Below are positions 9,993 to 18,271 of a stretch of DNA of 64,000 bases, piece by piece; positions within the stretch are counted from its first letter, which is position 1, and each line of letters opens with the position of its first letter. The position numbers and the translations under genes are program-made. Source of the stretch: Bacteroides faecichinchillae JCM 17102 (lineage in GTDB: Bacteria > Bacteroidota > Bacteroidia > Bacteroidales > Bacteroidaceae); contig NZ_BAKK01000013.1 in assembly GCF_000614145.1 (NCBI RefSeq), forward strand, positions 1-64,000, given 5' to 3'. Below the pieces are notes generated by a model. That model did not search any database, was not told the origin of the DNA, and saw only the letters and a program-made list of their open reading frames with translations.

Positions 9993-10252
9993 AATAGATA
10001 TCTTCTGTTGTATTAAAGAAAAACTTTCTTGTATCTAATAGAAAACTTCATCTCTTCTAATAGGAAAGTTTTTCTCCCTTAAGAGTAAACTATAAATGCA
10101 AGTTCTGTTTTTATAAATGCAAGCTTCGTTTATATAATTGCAAGTTGCGTTTGTATAATCAAAACTTGCGATTATAGATTAATATTAAGCAAAGGTAAGT
10201 TTTCTATTTGAGAAAAGAAAGTTTTCTATTGTAGAAGAATAACTTTTCTATT
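9993..10252. repeat. Phased 21/22-bp repeat array with arms in opposite orientation, upstream of HU-like gene
   Basis: Three blocks. Left arm: related 12-mers at 9993, 10015, 10037 and 10059, exactly 22 bp apart, best copy AATAGAAAACTT (10037). Centre: four copies of a 21-bp unit starting TATAA at 10091, 10112, 10133 and 10154, with core TGCAAGTT. Right arm: AAGTTTTCTATT at 10197 and 10219 and AACTTTTCTATT at 10241, again 22 bp apart and the reverse complement of the left-arm motif. The spacing equals two helical turns, so all sites face the same side of the DNA. It occupies the whole promoter region of the HU-like gene. Not CRISPR: units are short and spacers are also related. Confidence 0.8.
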
Positions 10253-10750
10253 ATATATAGATAACGCAATAAGCATAGCTACAGTTTATACATTAAATGC
10301 TATAAAAGTCAAAGTATAAGTAATTTGTGAAATAACCTTTTTGAAAAGGCCTAAGTCTTGTAATCGAAAAAAAATGATATATCGGAGATTATTATTTTTT
10401 TATATGTTAATTGTTGAATGTTTCTTGTGTTATATTTATTATATTCTTATATTTAAAATATTAATGCCATGAAGAATTTATTATTTGGTATTAAAGGAGC
10501 TACACCATATTTGTATCATCCATTAGTTATTCTATTAAAAATTAATTGTATTATTAATCGAGTGCTTGATAATAATGTGTTTTTTAAATAATATTTTATC
10601 TTAGGCATGAAGTTTGAACTGTAATATTAATATTAGAAGTCGTTAGAATATAGTATTGGCAATCGTTGATTTATACACTGTAAATTGGTTATTGTTAAGA
10701 CAGATTTTATGTATTTACTAAACTACCAATATTTACTAAAATTGAAAAAC
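10253..10750. other. AT-rich intergenic region with one very short open frame
   Basis: About 500 bases between the phased array and the next lipoprotein gene. The only frame with a plausible start runs from ATG 10469 to TAA 10591 (40 residues, MKNLLFGIKGATPYLYHP...). I do not recognise it and cannot support it as a gene. No RNA gene, terminator or strong promoter was recognised. Confidence 0.35.
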
Positions 10751-11754
10751 ATGAAGCATATTTATACAATCGTTTTTTTTTATATTAGAATTTATAGTAA
10801 TATCCTCTTGTAATCAGGATAATTATGAAATGTCAGAGGAAATTTCTAATATAGTAATGTCTAAATCACATATGATTGCCTCTGATTCATTAAATAATAA
10901 AGTTATTGTGCCTTGGGTATCGGATGTTAATTTAGAGAAATATTCTGTGGTGAATACAAATATTGAAACGCAATATCACAGACTAATAAAATAAAGAATT
11001 TGTATTATTATATTCATACAACAGGAAGACTTGCAGCAATTGAAACAACTGCTAAGAATATAGAAGAAATGAATATTAGTTTAGCTCCTTGGATATCTTC
11101 CTTAACAGAAAAAGAAACCCATGTAATAATTGGTTTTCAAGATAGTGGATTAATGGGATTATCAGAGTTTGTTATGGAGGAAAACTTTAAACGAAGAATT
11201 CAAGACACTCATTTGGGGTTCACAAGTAATATTGAACTAGTAGAACCTTTATTGAAATAGTGAAGGTGTTTGTGCGAAATGACTATCGAGGGGATAAGCT
11301 CTATGAGGTGGCAGCAGTATTGAATACTAGGCAGGGGGATCAAATAATACTTAGTGATGGTAAAGCTATGAGTGCTTCTGATGATGAGTTAAGAGCTAAT
11401 TCCATTGATGGTAATGTTTTTAAAGCAAAAAGTCTGACGATAGCTGATGAAAAAAGAAAATATTATCAATGTGAGATTAGGAGTAACCCCAAAAAGACTC
11501 TTAACCCAATTATAAGAATTCCTTTTAATATGTCTTTACCGGGTTTTGATGAAAGTAATATGTATAAATTTAAAAACGATGAAACTAATATGTGGTATAT
11601 TTATGATTCTGTTAAACGATATGCATTCGCTTACTATGACCTTGATGGTATGATACCAGATATTTATGGAATAAGTAATTGGATAGAGACTATTCCTGAA
11701 AAAAAATTGTCTATGACAGTTCTATCTCAGTTTTATAAAGTTATAGGATTATAA
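10751..11754 (+). pseudogene. Unknown lipoprotein gene broken by three one-base indels
   Basis: Read piecewise, one ~333-residue protein emerges. ATG 10751 (MKHIYTIVFF) joins LEFIVISSCNQD, a lipobox, if one T is removed from the nine-T run at about 10772-10780. The frame then stops near 10995, but one extra A near 10979 leads into YYYIHTTGRLAAIETTAKN. That part stops at 11260, but one extra T in CCTTTATTG (about 11245) gives VEPFIEIVKVFVRNDYRG and continues to 11754. The pieces can be seen as separate frames at about 11000-11260 and 11260-11754 with non-ATG starts. I do not recognise the family. A second lipoprotein gene follows after 15 nt, so the two may be a secreted pair. Confidence 0.6.
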
Positions 11755-11769
11755 AATTAGATCTAATAA

Positions 11770-12216
11770 ATGATGAAAAAAATAAATATTATTTCAATGT
11801 TTATCTTTGTACTTTTTCTTGTTAGTTGTGATAAAGATGACAAGGTGGACAATAAAATTGATCTGAAATTCCCGGATTTGAAATACACTGTCTGGGAAGG
11901 GACAAAAAACCATGTGTATTTTGATGATACTAAAGTAACTGATGATGTTTATATACTTTTTCTAAGTGAAAGTCGTGGTAACTCTATTGTATCTGGAAAA
12001 ACAAGTTCTCAACAAAGGGATTTTGAATATGTTATTAATGATAGATTATTAACGATAGAAGGTCAAACTGTAAATTTTACGAATCATTTTTTGAATGGTG
12101 ATTGGTTACTGACAGAAATGGGAGTCAATAGAATGGTTTTAGTAAAAGATTTGCATAATCGACGTGATAAGTATATATTAGAATTAAGAAAAAACAATAG
12201 TGTTGATAATCAATGA
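11770..12216 (+). CDS. Small hypothetical lipoprotein (148 aa)
   Basis: Starts with a clear lipoprotein signal peptide (MMKKINIISMFIF..., lipobox LVSC, Cys20) followed by Asp/Lys-rich residues (DKDDKVDNK) that favour export to the outer membrane surface in Bacteroidetes. The mature ~125 residues look beta-rich (KYTVWEGTKNHVYF, ILFLSESRG), and a later stretch reads FLNGDWLLTEMG. The pattern recalls small lipocalin-like or 'WEG' lipoproteins of Bacteroides, but I cannot name a family. It sits 15 nt after the broken lipoprotein gene, probably in the same transcript. Low GC like its neighbour, lower than the flanking core genes. Confidence 0.75.
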   Translation: MMKKINIISMFIFVLFLVSCDKDDKVDNKIDLKFPDLKYTVWEGTKNHVYFDDTKVTDDVYILFLSESRGNSIVSGKTSSQQRDFEYVINDRLLTIEGQTVNFTNHFLNGDWLLTEMGVNRMVLVKDLHNRRDKYILELRKNNSVDNQ

Positions 12217-12694
12217 TTCATTTTTATAGATAACAAAATATAGTTTTTAAGCGTTATCAGACTGTCTGATTAATCACCTCTTAAGAAATAAGTGTGTTTT
12301 GTGCTGATTTTTAGTGGAATAATATTGTTTTTATATAAATCTACAAGTTTTTATATCTTTGGATATATAAATTTGCAGATTTATATAAAACAACTACAAT
12401 CTCTCTGTTTCAATTCTGGATGATTTACTCAATCAGTAGCATTTTTTGTATTTGCTTTGTTGTAAGAAAATTAGGCAAGTGTTTACTTTGTCGAATGCTT
12501 ACGAATATTCTGGGTAATATATTAAAGGAATGAAACAGCCACTAACCAATTTTACTTAGTTTACTATCTATCACGTTATTTAGTTTTCGTTTATGATCTT
12601 CATATTTTTACATGTATAAATAATTATTATTTGAAGTTCATAGTATTATGTATTTAGCAGGGATAATGAATAAAGCAAAGCGGTTTATTTGCAT
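12217..12694. other. Intergenic region with a perfect 14-bp inverted repeat
   Basis: About 480 AT-rich bases without a gene. TTTTATATAAATCT (12329-12342) and its exact reverse complement (12377-12390) flank a 34-base centre. The centre holds TATCTTTG, a match to the Bacteroides -7 element. No frame of useful length starts downstream of it on the plus strand, so a short RNA or a relic promoter is possible. Nothing else was recognised up to the stop of the outer-membrane protein gene. Confidence 0.5.
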
Positions 12695-13375
12695 CTAGAG
12701 ACTAAGTCCGAACACAAAATAAACTTGTTCCTCATAAGGATTAGCGATCAGCTTTCCGAAAACAGGGAGTGAGAAGTTGGAAGTAATCTTTAATTCTTTA
12801 GTGGCTGAAAGTCCTACATTGACTACATTAAATTTGTTGGAATACATGCCGTCCCAAGGAGTGAAGCCGGCTTCGATACTCATACTGACATCTTTTACAC
12901 TGAATGGATAACTTACTTCACAATAGCTCGACCATGCACGTTTCTCATTCTCGCGATAGTCGTTACCGGCAAAGACAGTATACCAACTGATAGATAAAGG
13001 AAACTTTTCACTAAGCATATATCCGGCACCAATTTCAAATGTATGGCCGGTAGAATGTGAATTGTAATTGAAATATTTAAAAGGCTCTTCTTCCGTTTGA
13101 GTAAAGTAGTTGTTGGCGTAGAGAGTTAGGCTCTTGCACTCATACTCCAAAGACAAGTCTATTTCATTATTTTTGTTTCTGAATTCAGTTGATCCCCAGA
13201 CATAGGCAGTCAAACCTTTCCAATTGACACCGAGAGAAGGTTGTACACAGGCATTTCCACTGTCCATACCTCTCCATATATAACTGCTGACAAAATCAGC
13301 ATTAATAAAAACATCCTGTGATTGTGCGGAGATAGCACAAAAGAGGATTACAATAAGTGTAATAGTTTTCTTCAT
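12695..13375 (-). CDS. Outer-membrane beta-barrel protein, TorF-like (226 aa)
   Basis: Signal peptide (MKKTITLIVILFCAISAQSQ, cut near residue 19), then DVFINADFVSSYIWRGMDSG. This phrase is typical of TorF/Gcw-type small barrels, whose members often read 'SNYLFRG'. The rest is alternating polar/aromatic strands (LSLEYECKSLTLYANNYF, MSIEAGFTPWDGMY), ending in YFVFGLSL as a last barrel strand. Function unknown. On the minus strand the -7 match TATCTTTG lies at 13402-13409, about 27 nt before the start. A LytTR regulator gene is divergent on the other side of this short region. Confidence 0.75.
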   Translation of the reverse strand: MKKTITLIVILFCAISAQSQDVFINADFVSSYIWRGMDSGNACVQPSLGVNWKGLTAYVWGSTEFRNKNNEIDLSLEYECKSLTLYANNYFTQTEEEPFKYFNYNSHSTGHTFEIGAGYMLSEKFPLSISWYTVFAGNDYRENEKRAWSSYCEVSYPFSVKDVSMSIEAGFTPWDGMYSNKFNVVNVGLSATKELKITSNFSLPVFGKLIANPYEEQVYFVFGLSL

Positions 13376-13401
13376 TTTGTTGATTTGTAGTTTTCGGATG
13401 A

Positions 13402-13409
13402 CAAAGATA
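13402..13409 (-). promoter_or_regulatory. Candidate -7 element (TATCTTTG) for the TorF-like gene
   Basis: Minus-strand TATCTTTG fits the Bacteroides -7 consensus TAnnTTTG and lies 27 nt upstream of the start. A good -33 box is not evident. Confidence 0.4.
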
Positions 13410-13427
13410 TGGATTAATAGTTAAAGA

Positions 13428-13730
13428 ATGATTAAGAGTAATAAAAAAGAGACAGTCGCATTGAACAACTGTCTCTTTCCATCTGAATATGTTCGTATTT
13501 TTTTGGAAGGTGAAGATATACCGATTATTACTCTTTCTAGCCTTCAGAAAATGGAAGAACGGCTTCCTTCACATTTTACGCGGGTCCACCGTTCTTATAT
13601 TATCGATCTTCATAAGATAACTGAAGTGTCCAGACTTCGTATTATTTTCGATAAGAATACATATATTCCTGTAGGTGATAATTACAAGGAGAAATTTACG
13701 GAGTATATCAGTGAACTCAGCCTCTCCTGA
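13428..13730 (+). CDS. Stand-alone LytTR DNA-binding domain protein (100 aa)
   Basis: The whole protein is one LytTR domain, the beta-rich DNA-binding unit normally found at the C-terminus of response regulators. Seen: SEYVRIFLEGEDIPIITLSSLQKMEERLP, the conserved FTRVHRSYIIDLHKI (F.R.HRS.I.N-type motif of the family) and the final IPVGDNYKEKF. No receiver or sensor domain is present in this or an adjacent gene, so how it is controlled is unknown. It starts ~50 nt from the divergent TorF-like gene, a natural candidate target (inference). It converges on the peptidase gene 16 nt downstream. Confidence 0.85.
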   Translation: MIKSNKKETVALNNCLFPSEYVRIFLEGEDIPIITLSSLQKMEERLPSHFTRVHRSYIIDLHKITEVSRLRIIFDKNTYIPVGDNYKEKFTEYISELSLS

Positions 13731-13746
13731 ATACTTCTGTTTTAGT

Positions 13747-14931
13747 TTATTTAATTCCTAATTTCTTAGCGATATCTTTAGGAAGTGCATCTTTGTGTAC
13801 TACTATATTCATCGTTTTGTAAGCAACGAATGGTTTGGAAGCATACCAGATTCCTTCGTATTTTCCAGCTTTACCCCATGAGTTCTTTACCATGAAGTAT
13901 TCTTTTCCATTTTGGTCTTTTGCGATACCATAAATAATCATTCCGTGATCATCTGTCGTTTCCCAGTTGTCGAAAGCTTCCTGACGCATTTCTTGTGTGA
14001 TTTCCATTTCCGGACGTGGTTGATTAGTCATTTCTTTACGTCTGTCGGCAGGAGTCTGACCTGTCCAGCGTGCCATATCAGATCCACTTTGTTCTGTATC
14101 TTTATTTACGTCAGGCATTACTGCAATACCATCACGAGTGAAACCTTGTTCGCTGACATCGCTCCCCCATGCAAAAGTATATCCTTTATTTACCGCATTA
14201 TCCATTACAGCCATCAATTCATTGATAGGTAAGTTGTAAGACAAGCCGTTACGCCAGTTGTCTTGGATTTCGATTGCGAATTGAGTATAAAATGGGTGAT
14301 GAGTATATGAAGTTAATGATACATAATCTTCAGCTTTCAATCCTAATGACTCAACAAAAGACTTTGGGGTGTATTCTTTGCCTTGGTAAGTGAATTTTTC
14401 AGGGCATACTCCTAAGTATGTATCATAGATTGCACTTAATCCTTTTTTCCATACAGGAGTCAGTTTGCTGAATTTTCCTTTTGCAATTGCATTAACATAG
14501 GCTCCGGCTACTGCATCTAACTCATTATGTACGGGAAGTGAATCACCATACATGATGCCGGGCATTGCTTCTTGCGGAACCAGACCGTAATTTTTCATAC
14601 AATATATGATGTCATAGAAACTTCCACCAGGTGAGAAAGAGCTATCCCCATGATAGCGTACATAGTTTGCTCCGCGATCTTCCATCGTTTTGTGTACGAC
14701 GAACATTTCTGATAAATCATGTTCACCTTTACCTAAACGGAGTAATTCAGATTCAAGGAATCCTAGGGCGGAGAAACTCCAACACGTACTTGATCGATTT
14801 TGATTCTTGATAGAAGTGATCGGATTTTCTTTCACTGTTGTGAATACAAATCCTTTTTCGGATTTTGCATCTTGTGCCATAGTACTCAGGCTGAACAGGC
14901 CTAAGGCAGCAATAAGTATTGTCTTTTTCAT
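13747..14931 (-). CDS. Secreted papain-fold (C1/BLMH-type) cysteine aminopeptidase
   Basis: C1B family peptidase of the PepC/bleomycin-hydrolase type, exported instead of cytosolic. A signal peptide (MKKTILIAALGLFSLSTMAQ) fixes the start at 14931; an in-frame ATG at 15015 would put 28 extra residues before it and is less likely. Catalytic residues are visible: Gln44 and Cys50 in KNQNRSSTCWSF, His329 in DDHGMIIYG and Asn350 in VKNSWG. The product is 394 residues, about 50 shorter than cytosolic PepC. Probably periplasmic peptide processing. It is transcribed alone. Confidence 0.88.
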   Translation of the reverse strand: MKKTILIAALGLFSLSTMAQDAKSEKGFVFTTVKENPITSIKNQNRSSTCWSFSALGFLESELLRLGKGEHDLSEMFVVHKTMEDRGANYVRYHGDSSFSPGGSFYDIIYCMKNYGLVPQEAMPGIMYGDSLPVHNELDAVAGAYVNAIAKGKFSKLTPVWKKGLSAIYDTYLGVCPEKFTYQGKEYTPKSFVESLGLKAEDYVSLTSYTHHPFYTQFAIEIQDNWRNGLSYNLPINELMAVMDNAVNKGYTFAWGSDVSEQGFTRDGIAVMPDVNKDTEQSGSDMARWTGQTPADRRKEMTNQPRPEMEITQEMRQEAFDNWETTDDHGMIIYGIAKDQNGKEYFMVKNSWGKAGKYEGIWYASKPFVAYKTMNIVVHKDALPKDIAKKLGIK

Positions 14932-15356
14932 TCTTATGAAATTAATATAATTTGTTTTGGATGCAAATATAGGTAATCCCTGTTGTATTTCCATCTGATT
15001 GTATACTAATTGCATAAAAAAAGAAAGAATATTATTGTATTTTAGGTCGATAGGTTCGTTCAGAGAATGGAATGTTCAGAAAGAGGGAGGGGCTATTTTT
15101 GCATTGCATATCATTGGACATTTTCATTTAGTCTATATATTTGTAATTGATGGATGCCATCCGACGAAAACAATTATATGAAACTCCTATGCCAAAGGAC
15201 TAAGAGAGACATTGGCGATAACGTATCAGTTCTTTTTCTATAGTGTCATCTTCTGAAGTGCTGCTGACGTATAAGTTGTTGTCTTATAAATAACGCGGAC
15301 TCTACGAGTTTTTAAAGCTCATAAATCCGCGCTATTAACATAAGATTCACTAAAAT
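14932..15356. other. Intergenic region between peptidase gene and hypothetical gene
   Basis: About 425 bases. A plus-strand open frame at about 14999-15181 has no family features and is not called. An imperfect hairpin lies at 15283-15332 (listed separately). Fragments near 15150-15230 can be read in several short frames, but none forms a credible gene. Confidence 0.4.
15283..15332 (-). terminator. Imperfect hairpin just beyond the 15357-15878 gene
   Basis: Arms around AACGCGGACTC...GAG and CTC...ATCCGCGCTATT pair over ~15 bp. On the minus-strand RNA three of the mismatches become G-U pairs, so the structure favours minus-strand transcripts. It starts 24 nt after the stop of the minus-strand gene. 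No clean U-run follows, so termination is an inference. Confidence 0.4.
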
Positions 15357-15878
15357 CTATTCTGCATTCTTTTTAGGTGCTATATAATCTTCTTTAATAA
15401 ACTCATCGTATACTCGTTTGGGGTGGTCAAAAGAAGCTGTCCCATTTCTACTTTCATCGAAATTCTCACGACGGAATTGTTTGAGTTTTACATTGCCTTC
15501 AGCGTATTCTCTCAACTTTTTGTGGTCTCTTCCGTAAAGAGAGCTTTCAATAACTTCTGAGTTTAACAGACTTTCCTTAGGAGTAATTGTGGGCAAAAGT
15601 ACTTGCTCTAACAATCCGCGATAGGCACCATTATACTCACACAATACTACATCTTGAATTACAAATATACGATATGTATACTTCGACCATGCAGTTTTGA
15701 TAGTGACTTCCTTAGCATATATTTCAATTGTAGCTTCCGAACCGTATTCTTGATCTCGGATAACAACAATGGTTCTACCATCAAGTTCTTCCAATACAGA
15801 AGTAATCCATCGGGGAGAATTCATAATTTCCTCAATGATTTCGGACAATGTTTCTTTAATTTCAAATTGTATCCTCAT
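15357..15878 (-). CDS. Hypothetical protein (173 aa)
   Basis: No signal peptide or membrane segment, so probably cytoplasmic. The N-terminal half looks like a small alpha/beta domain (MRIQFEIKETLSEIIEEIMNS, then ELDGRTIVVIRDQEYGSEATIEIYAKEV). The C-terminal 50 residues are charged and helical, with RREN, DHPKRVYDEF and a Lys/Asn-rich end. I do not recognise the family. The start at 15878 is the first ATG after a likely promoter region shared with the divergent antiporter gene. Codon use is like that of the neighbours. Confidence 0.7.
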   Translation of the reverse strand: MRIQFEIKETLSEIIEEIMNSPRWITSVLEELDGRTIVVIRDQEYGSEATIEIYAKEVTIKTAWSKYTYRIFVIQDVVLCEYNGAYRGLLEQVLLPTITPKESLLNSEVIESSLYGRDHKKLREYAEGNVKLKQFRRENFDESRNGTASFDHPKRVYDEFIKEDYIAPKKNAE

Positions 15879-16065
15879 AGTTCTTGCCTGTGGGTCAGGA
15901 CTTTTTATACACCCGCCTTAAAACGATTAAGGTGTTCTAAAGTTATGAATTAGAAATGATAAAAGCAAGAATTAGCCTGAAAATTTAGATTTTTATGCAA
16001 ACTAAGTGATGATTTTATTTGTTTTATTCGTAATATATACAGCAAACTACAAAACTTCAATATCT

Positions 16066-17493
16066 ATGCAAAAGAGAATTAGGAAGAATTACCTTATTTA
16101 TGCTACAATGCTGCTCTTATTCGGGGGGCTTATTTATATTGCAATTGAAGAAGGAGATCGATTTTTACATCATGAGGCAAATTTTACGGTTGTACAAGGT
16201 GAGCCTTTTGCTATGTTCTGTCAGTTTATGTCAGATAATCTACACCATCCATTGACTACTTTGCTTATTCAGATTATTGCTGTATTGCTAATGGTACGTC
16301 TATTTGGTTATCTTTTTAATTATATAGGGCAGCCAGGAGTCATCGGTGAAATTGTTGCTGGTATAGTATTAGGGCCTTCTGTATTGGGAGCTTTGTTTCC
16401 TGATGCTTTTCAATTTCTTTTTCCACCCGATTCATTGACTAATCTGGAATTGTTGAGTCAGGTCGGCCTGATTCTTTTTATGTTTGTAATTGGTATGGAA
16501 CTTGACTTTAGTGTATTGAAGAATAAAATCAATGAAACGTTAGTTATTAGTCATGCAGGTATCCTAGTTCCATTCTTATTGGGTATTTTGTCTTCTTATT
16601 GGATATACGAGGAGTATGCGGCTTCTCAAACTCCTTTTCTTCCTTTTGCTCTTTTTATAGGCATATCGATGAGTATTACTGCCTTTCCTGTTTTAGCACG
16701 TATCATTCAGGAACGGAATATGACAAAAACTCCCTTGGGTACATTGGCTATTGCTTCGGCGGCTAATGATGATGTAACAGCTTGGTGTTTGCTGGCAGTT
16801 GTGATAGCTATTTCAAAAGCGGGAAGTTTTGCCAGTGCTCTCTATTCTGTAGGATTGGCCGTCGTGTATATTGTAATTATGTTCCTGCTGGTTCGTCCCT
16901 TTCTGAAAAAGGTAGGAGAGGTTTATGCAAATCAGGAAGCTATCAATAAGACTTTTGTTGCTTTTATCCTTTTAATTCTGATTATTTCATCTTGCATTAC
17001 TGAGGTAATAGGCATTCATGCATTGTTTGGTGCTTTTATGGCAGGAGTAGTGATGCCTTCTAATATTGGTTTCCGTAAGGTAATGATGGAAAAGGTAGAG
17101 GATATTTCATTGGTATTCTTCTTACCTTTGTTTTTTGCTTTCACTGGGCTTCGTACGGAAATCGGTTTGATAAATAGTCTGGAACTATGGTTCGTGTGTT
17201 TATTGTTAGTGACAGTAGCTGTAGCGGGAAAGTTAGGTGGATGTGCTGTAGCAGCTCGTTTGGTCGGAGAGTCTTGGAAGGATAGTTTGACGGTAGGAAC
17301 TTTGATGAATACTCGCGGATTAATGGAGTTGGTCGCATTAAATATTGGTTATGAAATGGGAGTTCTTCCTCCATCTATTTTTGTCATTTTAGTTATTATG
17401 GCGTTGGTTACTACTTTTATGACTACTCCATTACTACATTTAGTCGAACGTTTTTTTTGTACATCGGGAAGAAAAGCTATCTTTGAAGCGTAA
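16066..17493 (+). CDS. CPA2-family cation/H+ antiporter, membrane part (gene continues in another frame)
   Basis: Inner-membrane Na+ or K+/H+ exchanger of the KefB/NhaS type. About a dozen hydrophobic helices are visible, including the family's GQPGVIGEIVAGIVLGPS, MFVIGMELDF, ISMSITAFPVLARI and ASAANDDVTAWCLL, the last carrying the ion-binding Asp pair. I use ATG 16066 (MQKRIRKNYL); ATG 16006 would add 20 hydrophobic residues. The frame stops at 17493. Removing one T from the eight-T run at 17451-17458 reads RFFVHREEKLSLKRKLILCFG straight into the next frame, giving one ~734-residue antiporter with a cytoplasmic tail, as in related Bacteroides proteins. Confidence 0.88.
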   Translation: MQKRIRKNYLIYATMLLLFGGLIYIAIEEGDRFLHHEANFTVVQGEPFAMFCQFMSDNLHHPLTTLLIQIIAVLLMVRLFGYLFNYIGQPGVIGEIVAGIVLGPSVLGALFPDAFQFLFPPDSLTNLELLSQVGLILFMFVIGMELDFSVLKNKINETLVISHAGILVPFLLGILSSYWIYEEYAASQTPFLPFALFIGISMSITAFPVLARIIQERNMTKTPLGTLAIASAANDDVTAWCLLAVVIAISKAGSFASALYSVGLAVVYIVIMFLLVRPFLKKVGEVYANQEAINKTFVAFILLILIISSCITEVIGIHALFGAFMAGVVMPSNIGFRKVMMEKVEDISLVFFLPLFFAFTGLRTEIGLINSLELWFVCLLLVTVAVAGKLGGCAVAARLVGESWKDSLTVGTLMNTRGLMELVALNIGYEMGVLPPSIFVILVIMALVTTFMTTPLLHLVERFFCTSGRKAIFEA

Positions 17494-18271
17494 ATTGATT
17501 TTGTGTTTTGGAAGACCGGAATCGGGAAGAAATCTTTTATCTATTTACTATCTGTTGTTTGGACAGAAATTGAAAAAAGAACATATAATTACTGCTCACT
17601 ATACAGTTGGTACGGACTTGAATCCTTTGAATGCTGAGCATTATGCCCGAGAAAGTTTTGCTTTGGTAAATCAACGGGCAAAAGAGTTGGATATTCAGGT
17701 GGATAACCGTTATCGGGTGACTGATAAACTAGTACAGGAGATGATTCATTTTGTACGTAAAGAACGACCGGATATGTTATTGTTAGGAGCGGGTAGTCAT
17801 TATCGTCCGGATGCGTCGGGAACAACTCCCGGAGCTATTTTGTGGTTGTCTTTGTTTCGGGATAAGATTGATGAGGTATTGGAGCAGGTGAAGTGTCCGG
17901 TAGCAGTGTTTGTGAACCGTCATTATCGGGAAGGAGCAATGATCAGCTTGGTACTTGGAGGTATGATTGATGCATTTCTGCTTTTCTATTTGGAAGAAAT
18001 CCTTGCAACCGGTCATTCTGTCCGTCTTTTTCTTTTTGATACCGATGATGATAGGTTTCGGTTGAAAGTAAGAGAATTAATGGAGAATTATCCGGGATTG
18101 ATTTTTCCAGTTGGTTGTACCAAAGCTGATGATTTGATAACAGAGGATAAAGATGGCTTGCTCATTATGAGCCATCTTTCATATATAAAACTGGCGAAAG
18201 AAGAGGAAGCGTTATCTAAGCTGTCTTCTTTGTTAGTGATTCGTCGAAATAAAAGTAATGGAAATAAATGA
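17483..18271 (+). CDS. Universal-stress-protein-like cytoplasmic tail of the antiporter (frameshifted)
   Basis: This frame has only a TTG start inside the end of the preceding gene, which supports it being the antiporter's own C-terminal region. It contains one USP-like Rossmann unit: a beta-strand LILCFGRPESG, a helix, then IITAHYTVGTD, with RPDMLLLGAGSHYR as the nucleotide-binding-like strand and loop. A second, degenerate half follows (SLVLGGMIDAFLLFYLEEIL, VRLFLFDTDDDRF). Such tails are thought to gate CPA2 transporters by ligand binding. Its stop overlaps the patatin start (ATGA), so the lipase is in the same operon. Confidence 0.8.
   Translation: MKRKLILCFGRPESGRNLLSIYYLLFGQKLKKEHIITAHYTVGTDLNPLNAEHYARESFALVNQRAKELDIQVDNRYRVTDKLVQEMIHFVRKERPDMLLLGAGSHYRPDASGTTPGAILWLSLFRDKIDEVLEQVKCPVAVFVNRHYREGAMISLVLGGMIDAFLLFYLEEILATGHSVRLFLFDTDDDRFRLKVRELMENYPGLIFPVGCTKADDLITEDKDGLLIMSHLSYIKLAKEEEALSKLSSLLVIRRNKSNGNK

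Noticed and set aside
9993..10252. Possible CRISPR array
   Set aside because: Units are only 12-21 bp, the two arms are in opposite orientation, and no cas gene is near.
10469..10591. 40-residue open frame
   Set aside because: Too short, no motif, no promoter or partner; kept only as a remark in the intergenic entry.
14999..15181. 60-residue open frame on the plus strand
   Set aside because: No family features; it starts inside the leader of the peptidase gene and ends without a partner.
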